DNA from: Lepidostoma basale
Taxonomy: Eukaryota; Arthropoda; Insecta; Trichoptera; Lepidostomatidae
Assembly: GCA_022606425.2 (NCBI GenBank)
Contig: JAHDVF020001353.1
Span: 1,116,001-1,180,000, forward strand
Direction: 5' to 3'
DNA: 64,000 bases
This document shows, piece after piece, positions 21,382-33,300 of this stretch (position 1 is its first letter; each line of letters opens with the position of its first letter). Below the pieces are notes generated by a model. That model saw nothing but the letters and a program-made list of their open reading frames with translations. It did not search any database and had not been told where the DNA came from. The position numbers were made by a program, and so were the translations under genes.

Positions 21382-23298
21382 ATTAATTAAAACCAACATT
21401 AACGACGCCGCCTCGGAAGCACTGGGGAAAAGAAATATTAACATTAATTCAATGACCAAACCCAAACCATGGTTTACTGAAGAAATTAAAACCCTTGCCA
21501 AAGAAAAAAGACAAAGCTACTTAATATATAAGAGCAACCCCACACCAGAAGAATACCGCAAATATAAGAATACAAGAAACAGAGTCAACGCGGAAATCAA
21601 GAAAATAAAAACAGAATATTGGGCCAAATTCTCAAAAGATATGGAATATGACCTTCATGGTGCCCAAAGAAAAGTGTGGAAACTACTTAAAAACCAAAGA
21701 AAGCCTATCAATGAATACACTCAGACAACAAAAATTCCAATTGATGAATGGGAAAGGTACTTCAAACAACTCTATTCTATGGACCCGGGGCACGGATACC
21801 CGACAATTGAAGCTACTGTAGAAGAAACATTCAGTGAAATAGAGACACTGACACATATTAAGAAGCTGAAAAATAGGAAGGCTCCCGGAATCGATAACAT
21901 CCCCAATGAATTAATTAAGTACTCTGGCGTAGAATGTATAAAAGAGATCCAAAACATATTTAACAGGATATTGGCCGCTGGAACTATACCACAGGAATGG
22001 AGAATAAGTATAACAACACCTGTATTTAAGAAAGGGCAAAAGAAAAACCTAGAGAACTACAGAGGTATCTCCTTATTATGCACAATGCTTAAGCTATTTA
22101 CAAGTATTCTGAAAACGAAACTTGAGCAAAAGATAACGAATAGGGAAGAACAGCAGGGTTTTCGACGAAATCGCTCCACAACAGATGCAATCTTCATTCT
22201 GAGGCAACTGAAAGAGAAAGCAATTGAATATAATAAAGTAGCCTATATATGTTTTGTCGATCTGACTAAGGCATTTGACAGGGTGTTGTTAAGAGATATT
22301 GTAAGAAAATTACAGGAAGGAGGAATATCCAATACATTGATAAAGACTGTCCAAGATCTATATACCAATTGCAAAACGAAAATTAAGGTTGACAATGAAC
22401 TGTCTAGGGAAATTCCTACAAGCAATGGTATAAGACAGGGAGATAGTTTGAGCCCCTTTCTGTTCAATCTTATTATGGACGAAATTATAGAAGAGGTAGC
22501 TGGCCTAGGACTAGGTTATAAAATGGGCAGTAAAACTGTGAATGTCATTTGCTATGCGGACGATGCCGCATTAATAGCAGAGTCTGAAGATGACCTGCAA
22601 AGAATGTTGTACAAATTCCACACAGTATCCCAAAGGCTAAATATGGCTATATCAGTCAACAAAACAAAAAGTCTCACTATATCTAGGCAACCTGCAAGAT
22701 GTAAACTGACTGTTGATGATATACCTGTGGAGCAGGTGATGAGTTTCAGGTATTTGGGAGTGGAGATCTGCAGCCAAAGTGACCTTTATACCGAAGTACG
22801 TGAACAAGTCAGTAAAGCCTCTGCCATGTCAGGATGCCTGAAGAATCTAGTCTGGAAAAACAAGCACATGCGTATCGACAGCAAGATCAGAATATACAAA
22901 ACATGCGTGCGACCCATCATGACGTACGCTGTAGAGACGCGGGCTGACACTGTGCGAACCAAGGGACTACTTAGAACATCGGAGATGAAGGTCCTAAGAT
23001 CAATTACTGGAAAAACCCTCCGAGATCGTGTCCGCAACGCAGACATAAGGAAAACCTGCGAAATAGAGGATATCGTTCAGTGGAGTAGATCCAGAAGAAG
23101 ATACTGGAGGGACCATGTAGCCCGAATGAATGGTGACAGACTCGCGTATACAGCCGCCTATGAAATCCCTTCCGGACACCGCCCACCTGGAAGACCGCCT
23201 AAGAGATGGAGGGACAGCTGGATCTCATCATCCGACGAGATATGATTTCTGTGTCACAGATCGTCAGATCTATCAAAAGAAGAAGAAGAAGAAGAAGA
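21382..23298 (+). mobile_element. RTE-like LINE family C, 5'-truncated
   Basis: It is inserted into the DNA transposon at 20930-23610. The direct repeat AGGTTTATTTTTA at 21369-21381 recurs at 23299-23311 (13 bp, of which the first two bases could belong to the tail). The 3' end is an AAG repeat (about 23277-23300). The element starts within ORF2, upstream of its reverse transcriptase domain. Fragments of related elements lie at 29045-29450 (-), 33829-33890 (-), 54505-54823 (+) and 58985-59167 (+). Confidence 0.88.
21452..23245 (+). CDS. LINE C ORF2 (reverse transcriptase part), open 597 codons
   Basis: The frame is open from the truncation point (about 21391), so the ATG at 21452 is internal. 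Visible blocks are KPWFTEEIKTLAKEKR (linker after the endonuclease), KLKNRKAPGIDNIPNELIKY (RT block 0/1), ISITTPVFKKG and ENYRGISLL (RT1-2), CFVDLTKAFDRV with the catalytic Asp near 276, GIRQGDSLSPFLFN (RT4), CYADDAALIAE with YADD at 368-371 (RT5), FRYLGVEI (RT7), then the C-terminal IMTYAVET, KTLRDRVRNADIR, RRRYWRDHVARM and GRPPKRWRDSW. The endonuclease domain is absent because of 5' truncation. All RT catalytic residues seen are intact, so the copy is young. Confidence 0.9.
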   Translation: MTKPKPWFTEEIKTLAKEKRQSYLIYKSNPTPEEYRKYKNTRNRVNAEIKKIKTEYWAKFSKDMEYDLHGAQRKVWKLLKNQRKPINEYTQTTKIPIDEWERYFKQLYSMDPGHGYPTIEATVEETFSEIETLTHIKKLKNRKAPGIDNIPNELIKYSGVECIKEIQNIFNRILAAGTIPQEWRISITTPVFKKGQKKNLENYRGISLLCTMLKLFTSILKTKLEQKITNREEQQGFRRNRSTTDAIFILRQLKEKAIEYNKVAYICFVDLTKAFDRVLLRDIVRKLQEGGISNTLIKTVQDLYTNCKTKIKVDNELSREIPTSNGIRQGDSLSPFLFNLIMDEIIEEVAGLGLGYKMGSKTVNVICYADDAALIAESEDDLQRMLYKFHTVSQRLNMAISVNKTKSLTISRQPARCKLTVDDIPVEQVMSFRYLGVEICSQSDLYTEVREQVSKASAMSGCLKNLVWKNKHMRIDSKIRIYKTCVRPIMTYAVETRADTVRTKGLLRTSEMKVLRSITGKTLRDRVRNADIRKTCEIEDIVQWSRSRRRYWRDHVARMNGDRLAYTAAYEIPSGHRPPGRPPKRWRDSWISSSDEI

Positions 23299-23320
23299 AG
23301 GTTTATTTTTATAGGGTTAC

Positions 23321-23506
23321 TTGAAATCAAGGGTCTATATCAACAAACCCTCAACCCTCCGTGCATTACAGGAGGAAATTAAACGCTGCATCAACGAAAT
23401 TCAGACACATTTATGCAAAATGGTCATGAAAATTATCGACAAAAGAGTGCGTATGTGCAAGCAAAGCCGTGGAGGCCATTTGCCCAATGTGTTATTTCAT
23501 AAATAA
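23321..23506 (+). pseudogene. C-terminus of the split IS630-type transposase
   Basis: The frame reads RVYINKPSTLRALQEEIKRC, INEIQTHLCKMVMKIIDKRV, RMCKQSRGGHLPNVLFHK and stop. This is the terminal segment of the transposase whose N-terminus lies at 21051-21338. The pieces are parted by the LINE and by loss of the DDE core. Confidence 0.72.
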
Positions 23507-23610
23507 CCCTATACTATGTACTTTAAGATTCAATAAAAAAAAACAATCTGAAGACTAAAAACTGTGTTTTCTATTTAATTCAAATCTTGCATAAATTCTC
23601 AGACACCCTA

Positions 23611-24035
23611 TATAAGAAAAATATGCTACATTTTTTTTTTTTAATTACTATTTCATAAAGATCATTTGGCCCCAGATAAAATCAAATAATTTTGATCTCT
23701 GATCTAAGAGGCTCATCAGGGTGCAATTTTTTTGATGATAATGACTACATATGATTGAAACACGATAACATCTTCATAGAATCATTTAAATATTATAAAA
23801 ATCAGACTCCTTATAAAATTTCTCTTAAAAAATTCCTATATTATTTATTGTTTCTTCAACAACGATGTAAAACTCCATTTAAGAAAATTGATATTGATGA
23901 AAACTTATGTTTTATACAAGTTTTTTTATATTTTATTATATGGGAATTACATTCGTGTTGCTAAGGAATTATCAAATGTGATATTTTACAAAAATTCGAT
24001 AATGCCTTAGCAAGCTGAAATATGTCCAACTTACA
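23611..24035. other. Intergenic AT-rich DNA downstream of ETFDH
   Basis: No gene or repeat ends were recognised. On the minus strand the ETFDH poly(A) signal should lie between here and 24340; TTTATT (AATAAA on the minus strand) occurs near 23931 and 23843, but the choice is open. Confidence 0.4.
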
Positions 24036-24200
24036 ATCACGCCATCCTCCGAAGGGGTAGGCAGAAAGAATGGGCCGACACTGATATACTTCTCTCACTT
24101 TCTAAACATTCTTACATTGTGTGATGCACGTATGTCGATTTCTCTTTCTTCTTTCAATATCCCTCTCCGCTCGCCCATCCTTTATACATCCATAAAACAG
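24036..24200 (-). mobile_element. LINE family A/B 3' scrap
   Basis: ATCACGCCATCCTCCGAAGG, GGTAGGCAGAAAGAATGG, then degraded CATTGTGTGATGCACGTATG and CCTCTCCGCTCGCCCATCCT are pieces of the minus-strand family A sequence with deletions. It may fall within the ETFDH 3' UTR. Confidence 0.65.
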
Positions 24201-24339
24201 ACATTTTCATCAGTATCAATTATTCCAATGTCACATATCATAACTATTTTTTTAGTAAATAAAAAAATATATGAATCAGTTCTTTTCAAAGTGTCCATGA
24301 ATGATATTCTCACGACCATCGTTGCAGGTTAGGTCGGTG

Positions 24340-27300
24340 TTACATGCCGTTATAGTTCGGACCGCCCCCACTCTCCGGGACGACCCAGTTGATGTTCTGC
24401 GAAGGATCCTTGATATCGCACGTCTTGCAGTGGATGCAGTTCTGCGCGTTTATCTGCAAACGAAGCCCTTCACCCTCTTCCAACGGGACAAATTCATAAA
24501 CACCTGGAAATAGAATAACAAATATAAATAACAGGTAATTAAATGGATTATCAGATTCTGACTAAATGAGAAACACATCACTAACTTACATACCTCTCGG
24601 AGATCTAATTTCTAATGCATTATTCTACTTTCATCCCTTTGGCAAATATTGTCCAAACAAAGTGCCGTGAAACTACGAGTGACCCAAAGAGCCATGTTAG
24701 GAATAAGCCTAAGAGACAGAAACAATACGGTGAGAGAAAACACAAAGGTCACTGACATCATCCACCGGATAGCGACTCTAAAGTGGCAGGTCACGTAGCC
24801 AGAAGCTCGGACAAAAAATGGACAAGAAGACTGCTGACGTGGAGACCGTAGACGGCAAAGAGAAGTACAGGGCGACCACAACTACGGTGGAAGGATGACC
24901 TGAACAGACATGTCGGAATAACCTGGATGCAGTCTGCATAAGACAAAGTGACATGGAAGCGAATAGAGGAGGCCTTGTCCAGGAGTGGACGGGAATAGGC
25001 TGAAGAATAACTTATTTATATAGACAACTTATTTATTGATTCTTGAATAATGTTGTAATCATGCCTCTGTACAAAAGAAAAGGGTCGAGTATGGAATGAG
25101 GAAACCACAGCTATTTTCTCAAAAGATATTACAAACATTTTTTATAGTTTAACTTTTAGGAGAGTATGGTCGTATATCTACGACAGCGCGATTTTTGTTT
25201 GAAGGAGTATGGTCGTATATATACGACAGTGCTTTTTTATGGGTGACTGGTGTGTTTATGCTTCAAGTATGAATTATAATTCCATCTGTGGACAATATAG
25301 AGTATTATATTACCATTTCAAAACAGATTCCATATTTAAAAACCGCGAAAATCTACTTTATCGAATGTCACGTGATATTTATATGACGTCACACGAGCAA
25401 GTTTCAACAGATCATATATTGCAAACTAAAGATTTTGGCGCGCGTGCTTTTTCGTACTTTTTTCGCGATATTGTGAAGTTTTACTGTTTTTAGCGTGTTT
25501 TAGTGTGATTTTGTCGTTTTATATTGTGTGTTTCTACAAAATTCTCGCAAGGTTCGAAGGTTTCTAAGTGTTTTACGTAGTTAAAAGTAAATTACAGTTT
25601 TATACAGTGTTTTATCATACTTTTCTTGCAAATTTTATAAGTTTTACAGTGCCATACTATATTTTAACGTGATTTGAAGTTTTTTATTGTATCGCATTCT
25701 ATATTTACTTTTGAATTTTTACTGCCGTGATTTATTTGTATCGATCTATATTGCTAAAATGGAAAGAGACATGGGAATTGAGGACATATTAATGAATAGT
25801 GATAATGAGGAAGAAAACATCGAAGATATTGATGATATATCAATGGAGTTTTATGATTCTTCTTCTGATGATGATGAGGAACCAGATATTCAACCTAGTG
25901 CAAAACGCAGTCGAGAAGAATCAAGAATGTGGAACAACTCCACATTTACTCCAACTCTTCACGATTTCGATGGGTTTCAGTCCGGCTTAAAAGCAAATTT
26001 AAATGTACAAGGGGATTACGTCGAGTTGGAACTTTTTCAGCTCTTTTTTACCGATGATGTTGTGGACGTAATAGTTCGAGAAACAAATATTTATGCCGCG
26101 GCTGTATCCCAGAAAACACCTGAATCGTCCAAAATGAAAAAATGGGTAAACACGACAGCGCAAGAAATCTTTGTTTTTCTGGCCACTATTATTTTGATGA
26201 GCTTGGTGGGAAAAAATTGCATTAAAAAATACTGGACAAATAATGCCCTTATCGAGACACCATTTTTCAAAGTGTTATTCTCTCAGGACCGTTTCCTTTT
26301 GATATTGAGAAATTTGCACTTTACAAGCCTGTGCAGCAGTAATGATAGGCTTTATAAAATAAGACAAATTTTAGACCCGCTCAGAAAAATAATGAAAGAA
26401 ACATTCAGTCCTCACCAGAATCTATGTATCGATGAAAGTTTGTTACTCTGGAAAGGCAGACTGTCTTTCAAGGTTTACATCCCATCGAAAAGACATAGGT
26501 TCGGGATTAAATTTTTTGTTTGTTGCGATGTAAAGACGGGATACGTTTTAGATTTAATTATTTATACCGGTGCCGAAACGGACATTCAGATTCATTCTGA
26601 TGTAGGAATTTCTGGTTCTGTGGTTTTGTGTTTGCTAAAGGACTACCTTGATCGTGGACATCGCCTGTATGTAGACAACTGGTATACTTCCCCCGCTTTA
26701 TTTGATTGTCTCTTTGACAGAAAAACAAATGCATGTGGAACTGCAAGAGTCAACCGCAAACAAATGCCGAAGTTTGAAAAAATTAAAAAAGGGGATGTAG
26801 TGGCATTTAACAGTGCAAATCTGATGGCATTGAAATGGCGCGATAAAAGGGATGTAGTTATTCTAACCACCATGCATACCGATACAATGATCGAAACTCC
26901 CAAGATAGACTATAGTACTGGACTCAATAAACATAAACCAGAAGCAGTCGTAGACTATACGAAGAATATGGGAAGTGTCGATAATGTGGATAGAATTTTG
27001 GGACTCGGGGCAGTTGGACGCAAAACCGTAAAGTGGTACAAGAAAGTATTCTTCCGGCTCCTGGAGATCTCAATCGTCAATGCATTCTTTTTGTTTCGCA
27101 CTGTAAAATGCAAAAACACATCTTTTGAGGACTTTAAAGAGAAACTCGTAGCCCAGATCGTTGAGAAATACCACACTCCACGAGCACCAACATCTGGTGG
27201 AAGACGAGCCAATGATAATCCTATCAGACTAACAGAAAGACATTTCATTCAACCGGTTCCACAGGCACAAGTCAAGGGTAGCACTACCCGACGCCGGTGT

Positions 27301-30300
27301 CATGTGTGCGCGCATTCTTCAATAAGACCACCGAAGAGAAAGGAAACAGGATACATGTGTATTGAATGTGATGTTGGGCTATGTGTTCATCCATGTTTTA
27401 AGGATTTTCATACAAAAAAACACTTCTAAGTTAATATTGTTTTTATACCTGCTTTTTTATTTATTTTGTATACCTGCTATAATAGTGAAAAGTGGAGTGT
27501 TTTAAGTGTCTATCGATGGTTTGCGATCCCTGAAATCCGCAATCGATTTTTTAATGATAAAACTTTAAAAACGTGAGTAATATTTTTTTTACTATTTTTT
27601 ACTATTTTCGTATTCTTGTATCATGATTTGATAAAAAAAAAAGTTTGTATTTTCCATGTCAAAAAAACTCACTCCCCATAGCACTCACTATATAAATTAT
27701 TCTACTCCCGGAAAGGTTAAGACATTAGTCTTTTGAGTGTCATTGGTAAAAGTCTATGGCAAAATTTTAATAGAAAGAGTAAGAAAGATGACGAGTGACA
27801 AAGTTTTGAATGTGCCTTTATGAATGGCAGAGGATATATGGATCAAATTTTTACACTTTGTACATTGACAGAGAAGTTTCTGGCCAAACACCGCAAACTT
27901 TTGTGTGCTTTTGGCGATTTGCAAAAAGCATATGATTACGTAAATAGAGATAAGCTGTGGAAAATATTGTCTGAATATGGAATAAGTACAAAACTGATCA
28001 CGGCAATTAAGTAGCTACACAAGGAAAGCACTGTTAGTGTCAGAGTATATGAAAATCTTACAGTCAGGTCAGATTAAAGGGGGCTGCGTAATGTCCCCGT
28101 GTTTATTTAATGTATGTACGAGTATGGACAAATGTATGAAAGAGCTGAAAGGGTTGGATGTAGGTGCCAAAATGAGTGTCAGTAAGGTGTCTATTGTTTA
28201 CGGACGACGCTTATGTTTGGACATATGGAAAAAACGAATGAAGAAAGAATGGTAAACAAAATAAAAAGTAGGATAATGAAACAAGAAGTGTCGGATTGTA
28301 AAAATTAGAATAGCCATTGCAAGTAATAATAAAGAATCAGTCTAACCAGCTGGACAGAACCTAGCCTCTGGTCCATCATAGATAGCCAGATTCCTCTCCA
28401 CAGGAATAGTGTCATCCTTCAGTGTGAGATGGGCCGGCTGATCGCCCTCGTGGTTGGTTCCTGTTATATAAGAAATTAAAATGAATTCTTCTTCTTTTCA
28501 GTCGTATCCCACATGATTGAGGGTCATGTCCATTATTGTTTCAACTATTGACCATGATACACCATGTGCTCCTGTCACTCATCAGACTCCAAGCTGCAAC
28601 TAATGAGAGACCAGTCAGTTCCTTAATTTGATCAGACCAGCGGCTTAGTGGTCGTACTTGGGGTCGCTTTCCTTCTACTTTGCCTATGATGATGAGCTTT
28701 ATAAGGTTGTCCTGATGTCTCCGGGCTACGTGCCCAAAATACTTTAACACTCTCTGAGAGCACATCCGCGAGAGTCTTGCCCTGATACCCGACTGGTCAA
28801 TGATCGACTGGTTTGTTCTTCTTGCCGTCCAGGGTATACACAGCATTGGTTATGTATTTGTAAAAAAGAATTATGTACTTGTAAAAAGCCTTCGATTTTC
28901 GTTCGCTTAATAGTCTAATATTGGACCCACACACTCTAGGGCATCTAGACCAGGGGAATACGTTGGCAGTGGAACCCCCACCCTCTCCCAAAGATCTATC
29001 CTTTCGTCTTCTCCTCTCCGCGAGATGGTTGCAGTCTCAACACGCATCATATTAACCTCGGCAAGTATGCTGTCATTTGTTCCGGAGTGTTGCTCCTCCT
29101 GTGAAATGGATTTCTAATTGTCCTTCCGTCTTTTAGGTCTTCCACGAGGACAAGTCCCGTGAGGCTGATTATATAGTACAATTTAGGGGAGTCTGGTGGT
29201 GTCCATTCTTTGGATATGACAGTACCAGACCAGATAGACTCCATCTTATAATATCTTCAGCCTCACATATCTCTTATTCTAGTGTTCTTTACACAATCTC
29301 TTAGTGTCTTGCCTGCTATCATCCTCAGTGTCTTCATCTCGGAAGTCCTTAGAACTTGTTTGGTCCTAACTGTGTATACCCTTGCTTCAACGCCATATGT
29401 AATTATTGGTCTTATGCATGCTTTATAAAATCTCATCTTACTCTCACATAACTTTAGTTTCTTTATAAAGAAAGCAAGTGAAAAACAAATTAAAAAAAGA
29501 TGTGCCTATAAAAACATGTAAAAATTGTCGAAAATCAATCAATTTAAAATTTTCAAATAAATAGAATACTGTACCTGTGAGAGCAACAGAACTGAGGAGA
29601 TCAAATGTGATCTTGTTGTCTGGTTTAGGATAGTCTATGGGTGTACACTGATTGGCCGGGAGCAATCTGGCGGAGTCGCATCCTAGAATATAAATATGTA
29701 ATACATATTTTACATATTGTCTATGAATCAGTCGAATCAGTGAATCAGTCATGAGAATTATTATATTTGCACAGTACCGCTCTTACCGTGTATAATGAAA
29801 GATAAATGATTTTAAAATTAATTTCATCAATGACATCTGTTCTTATGAATGCAAAACTTTAAATGAACCTGTCGTGATATATTTTTCTTACAAGACTGCT
29901 TCAAAGATGCGTCGTTTTTCATATTAATCAAACAATTGCTAAAAAGACAGATATCCCATTTGTGCAGGTGGCTTCATTTGCAGTAAAAAAATATTTGTTT
30001 CCAACTGCGGTTGACTACATTTACAACCCAGACAGATAATCCCAGTTCATCATAATATTACATACATTAATTAACTTTGTTACTAAACACGTAATTTTTT
30101 GTAAAAGCCCTTGTTTACCTCCGTGGCTAAGAGTCCAGGGTTCCTTTCCTCTAAGTAGCGTGGACAGGGCGGAGTATATGACCCCTCCATAGAGACCCAA
30201 GGGCGTGTGGAAGGAAGGACGACAATTTCTAACAGCTTGCAGTTCCTTCCACACCCAGGAGTTGCGGAGGCTGCTCTCGTAACCGGATGGATCCACGTTC

Positions 30301-33300
30301 CCGGCAGAACCTGAGAGGATCCCCTCACACGCTGCTTCGGCGGCTAGCGCACCTGTAGTACCAAAAGAAACTTTGAATGCAAACAGTCAATTATTTCTTC
30401 TTCTTCGTGTTGATGGCAAGTTAGTATTATGATATTACAGTGAAACCCGGATTTTACATCCTCATATTTAACATTTTCCCGCCAATTGCGTTTAATTATT
30501 TCAGTCCCAATATATTTTTTACCTGCTTTTACATTTTTCCCTCAATCGACGTCGAAAATATTCAAAATATGGGAGTTACGCGCGCTTGACAATGAGTGAA
30601 TGTGGTGATTGGCCAACATCTGTCCTTCTGTCATTCAGTTTTCGACTTGATTTGTAACGCTATGTTATTTTTGACATTATTTGCAATCATCATTTACAAA
30701 CAGTTTTTACGTTTTGTTTTGTTTTATTTGTTAAGTTAATTACAATATTTTATTCCTTTTTACATCCATTTCGTTTTGGTTCACGTGTTTCGTGAACTAA
30801 TTTTAAAAAAAATAATAAAAAAATTCTATAACCCACATTTACATTTTTTTTTCTGTCCTTTAAAAAACGTAAAATAAGGGTTTCACTGTATTTTATTATT
30901 ATTGCATAATTAATTGATTCGTGGTTTTGAACGACTCAGTCTTTAATGAGCTCAAAATAGCAAGAACTAACATGTAGTCGGCGAGTATAGAGTTTCTTTG
31001 GTCACATGATTTCTTACTGAGTATGCTGGACTGAACTATTCATTTGGGTGTTCATTTTTTTCAACCGATTTGTGGTCGAACACATAACTCGTTTATTTTG
31101 AATGACTTGACTTTGTTTGTCCCTGACAATTATCTGCGACAACAGCAACATAGATTATTTCACCTGCCACTGTGTAGAACCAATCTTTGGTAAAAGTAAT
31201 TCATTTTACCATTTCAAAAACAAGTCAATATTAAATATGACTCACCGCTCTTTATAGCATTGTGCGTTCCCTTGATCTTGGGTACATTGAGGAATCCGGC
31301 CGCATCTCCCACCAAACATCCTCCGGGGAAGGTTAAGCGAGGGATGGACTGCATACCCCCCTCACACAGAGCGCGGGCTCCGTATGCCACGCGGGTGCCA
31401 CCTGGAAGAGCAAACATAATAATAATTACAAACAATAATTTAACTAAAACTAAGTCTCCAAGTCAGCGTCTTCTTGTCCATTTTTCGTCCGAGCTTCTGG
31501 CTACGTGACCTGCCCATTACCATTTTAGAGTCGCTATCCGGTGGATAATGTCAGTGACCTTTGTTTTTTCTCCCACCGCATCGTTTCTGACTCTGTCCTT
31601 AGGCTTATTCCTAACATGGTTCTATCGATGGCTCTTTGGGTCACTCGTAGTTTCTAGGCACTTTGTTAAACAATCTTATAGTTCCGAGGCTACAACTATT
31701 AATTTAGTAAAGGAACAGTTTATATTTTAAGACAAAAACAATTGGCAATTGACACACAAGTATAAAAAATAACTTTTACACAATGCAATTTTTAAACAAA
31801 AGATCCGTCTCACGGTTTTTATGGTGGTACGGAAGAAATGACAAAAATAATAAAAAAAGTAACAAATTAACTTTCATGCCCCAATACACTTCATTGCACT
31901 GAGGATGTTGGAGTTCATTGTCTAGACCGGAAGAGTTTTCAGAGATCCCAATGTGCTCAGAGTCCCATACAACTTATTGGTTTGAGCAGACTCGAAAGTG
32001 GTTCTGTGATATGGAGTCCTCACGAGGCGAGATATTCCGTTATGGTTGAGAGGGTTCAGAAAAAAAATCTGAGGTATCTCTACATGAGAGAGTATGGTAG
32101 TTATCCGTGGCTCCATCCCACGGCAATTTCTTTTGGGAATGCTCGGAACCAATTATCTACAGCTTCAAAGAGATGGACATCTAATAATCCATTTCTTTAG
32201 ATTAATTAGGGGATACTTCGAGAACTCGGCCGTAATGGAGGATGTTGGTCTTTTTGTCCCCGATAGATATCTCCGACAGCGTCAGCACACATTGTTTTAC
32301 CTACCGGCCGCCAAAACCAGACTGCCTCTGGTGACACCGGTGGGAAGAGCAATTAGTCTGCTGAACGCGGTCTCCTCGGAGATCGACGTCTTTCATATTA
32401 GTAAAAGTACATTCAGGGGACAAATACTCTTGACTTTAGAAAGTATAATGTCTTTCTAATATCGAACCATCACTAATGCGTTCCTGGTATTATGTTGTAT
32501 AGCAATAAATGCCTTAAACATTTATGCTGTTTGTAATGTCTTTTGAGTAAATAAACTGATTTGATTTGAAAAATGATAAAAAGTAACACATTAACTTTCA
32601 TGCCCCGATACATAATAATAGGTCAAAGCAGTTACAGTTACAGAAGGTGTAAAGCCTTTGAAACATGTAGAGAAAAATAAACTCAAAAATGAAAAAAAAA
32701 AAAAATTTAATTCATAAAAAAGTAAACCCAAACTAACCTTCAAACACTTTGCTAACAGACGGGTGAGTTTTGAACTTCTGAAATTCCCTGAAGGGACTGA
32801 GGTAGGGGTTCTTGTAATCCAGTCCAATCACAAACCCCACGGCCACCATGGGCGCCTCTCCGTCTTCCTGGGCGAGGTGGTACTGGAAGGAGCCCCCGTA
32901 GGTGTCCTTAGACAGAGGCCAGCCGATGGTGTGCTCCACCAGCCCCGGACGATGGTTCTCCGGCTTGACTTCCCAGAGTTCCTTAAGCCCAAGCCCGTAC
33001 GTTTGTTGTTCCGCCTCATCTCGGAGATCAAGTTTGTTGATGGCTGATTTGGTTAAGTGCCCGTGGCAACCTGGAAAATTAATAGACACAATTATAGTTG
33101 CTTCGATGTGTACATTAAAAGTTACAGGTTGAGTAATAATCATTTATTGCAGATACAGACAATTGTGATGATGGAGTCAATGTAATGCGGTTACAGACGT
33201 GTGTAGACGAGAACGGATCCGAGGCAAGAGCCTGAGTTACGGTGGGGCTTCGGTCTCGAGTATAATGCAGATAACCATACTATTATCACTACGCATATAA

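Larger units (their letters stand above)
20930..23610 (+). mobile_element. IS630/Tc1-type DNA transposon, split by a LINE
   Basis: The left end AGGGTGTCCCAAAATTAACG.. and the right end (reverse complement AGGGTGTCTGAGAATTTATG..) are imperfect inverted repeats that converge again on AAGATTTGAATT. The left half (20930-21381) holds the N-terminal part of a transposase. The right half (23312-23610) holds its C-terminus. Everything between is the family C LINE. Flanks on both sides are TATA-like. The catalytic domain is missing, so the copy is dead. Confidence 0.75.
25153..27716 (+). mobile_element. piggyBac-like transposon, apparently complete
   Basis: TTAA lies on both sides (25149-25152 and 27717-27720). 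The ends are short imperfect inverted repeats: CTTTTAGGAGAGTA at the left, and TACTCCCGGAAAGG (reverse CCTTTCCGGGAGTA) at the right. The element is 2564 bp, a normal size for the superfamily. It lies in ETFDH intron 10 in the sense opposite to ETFDH. Its long open transposase indicates recent arrival. Confidence 0.9.
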
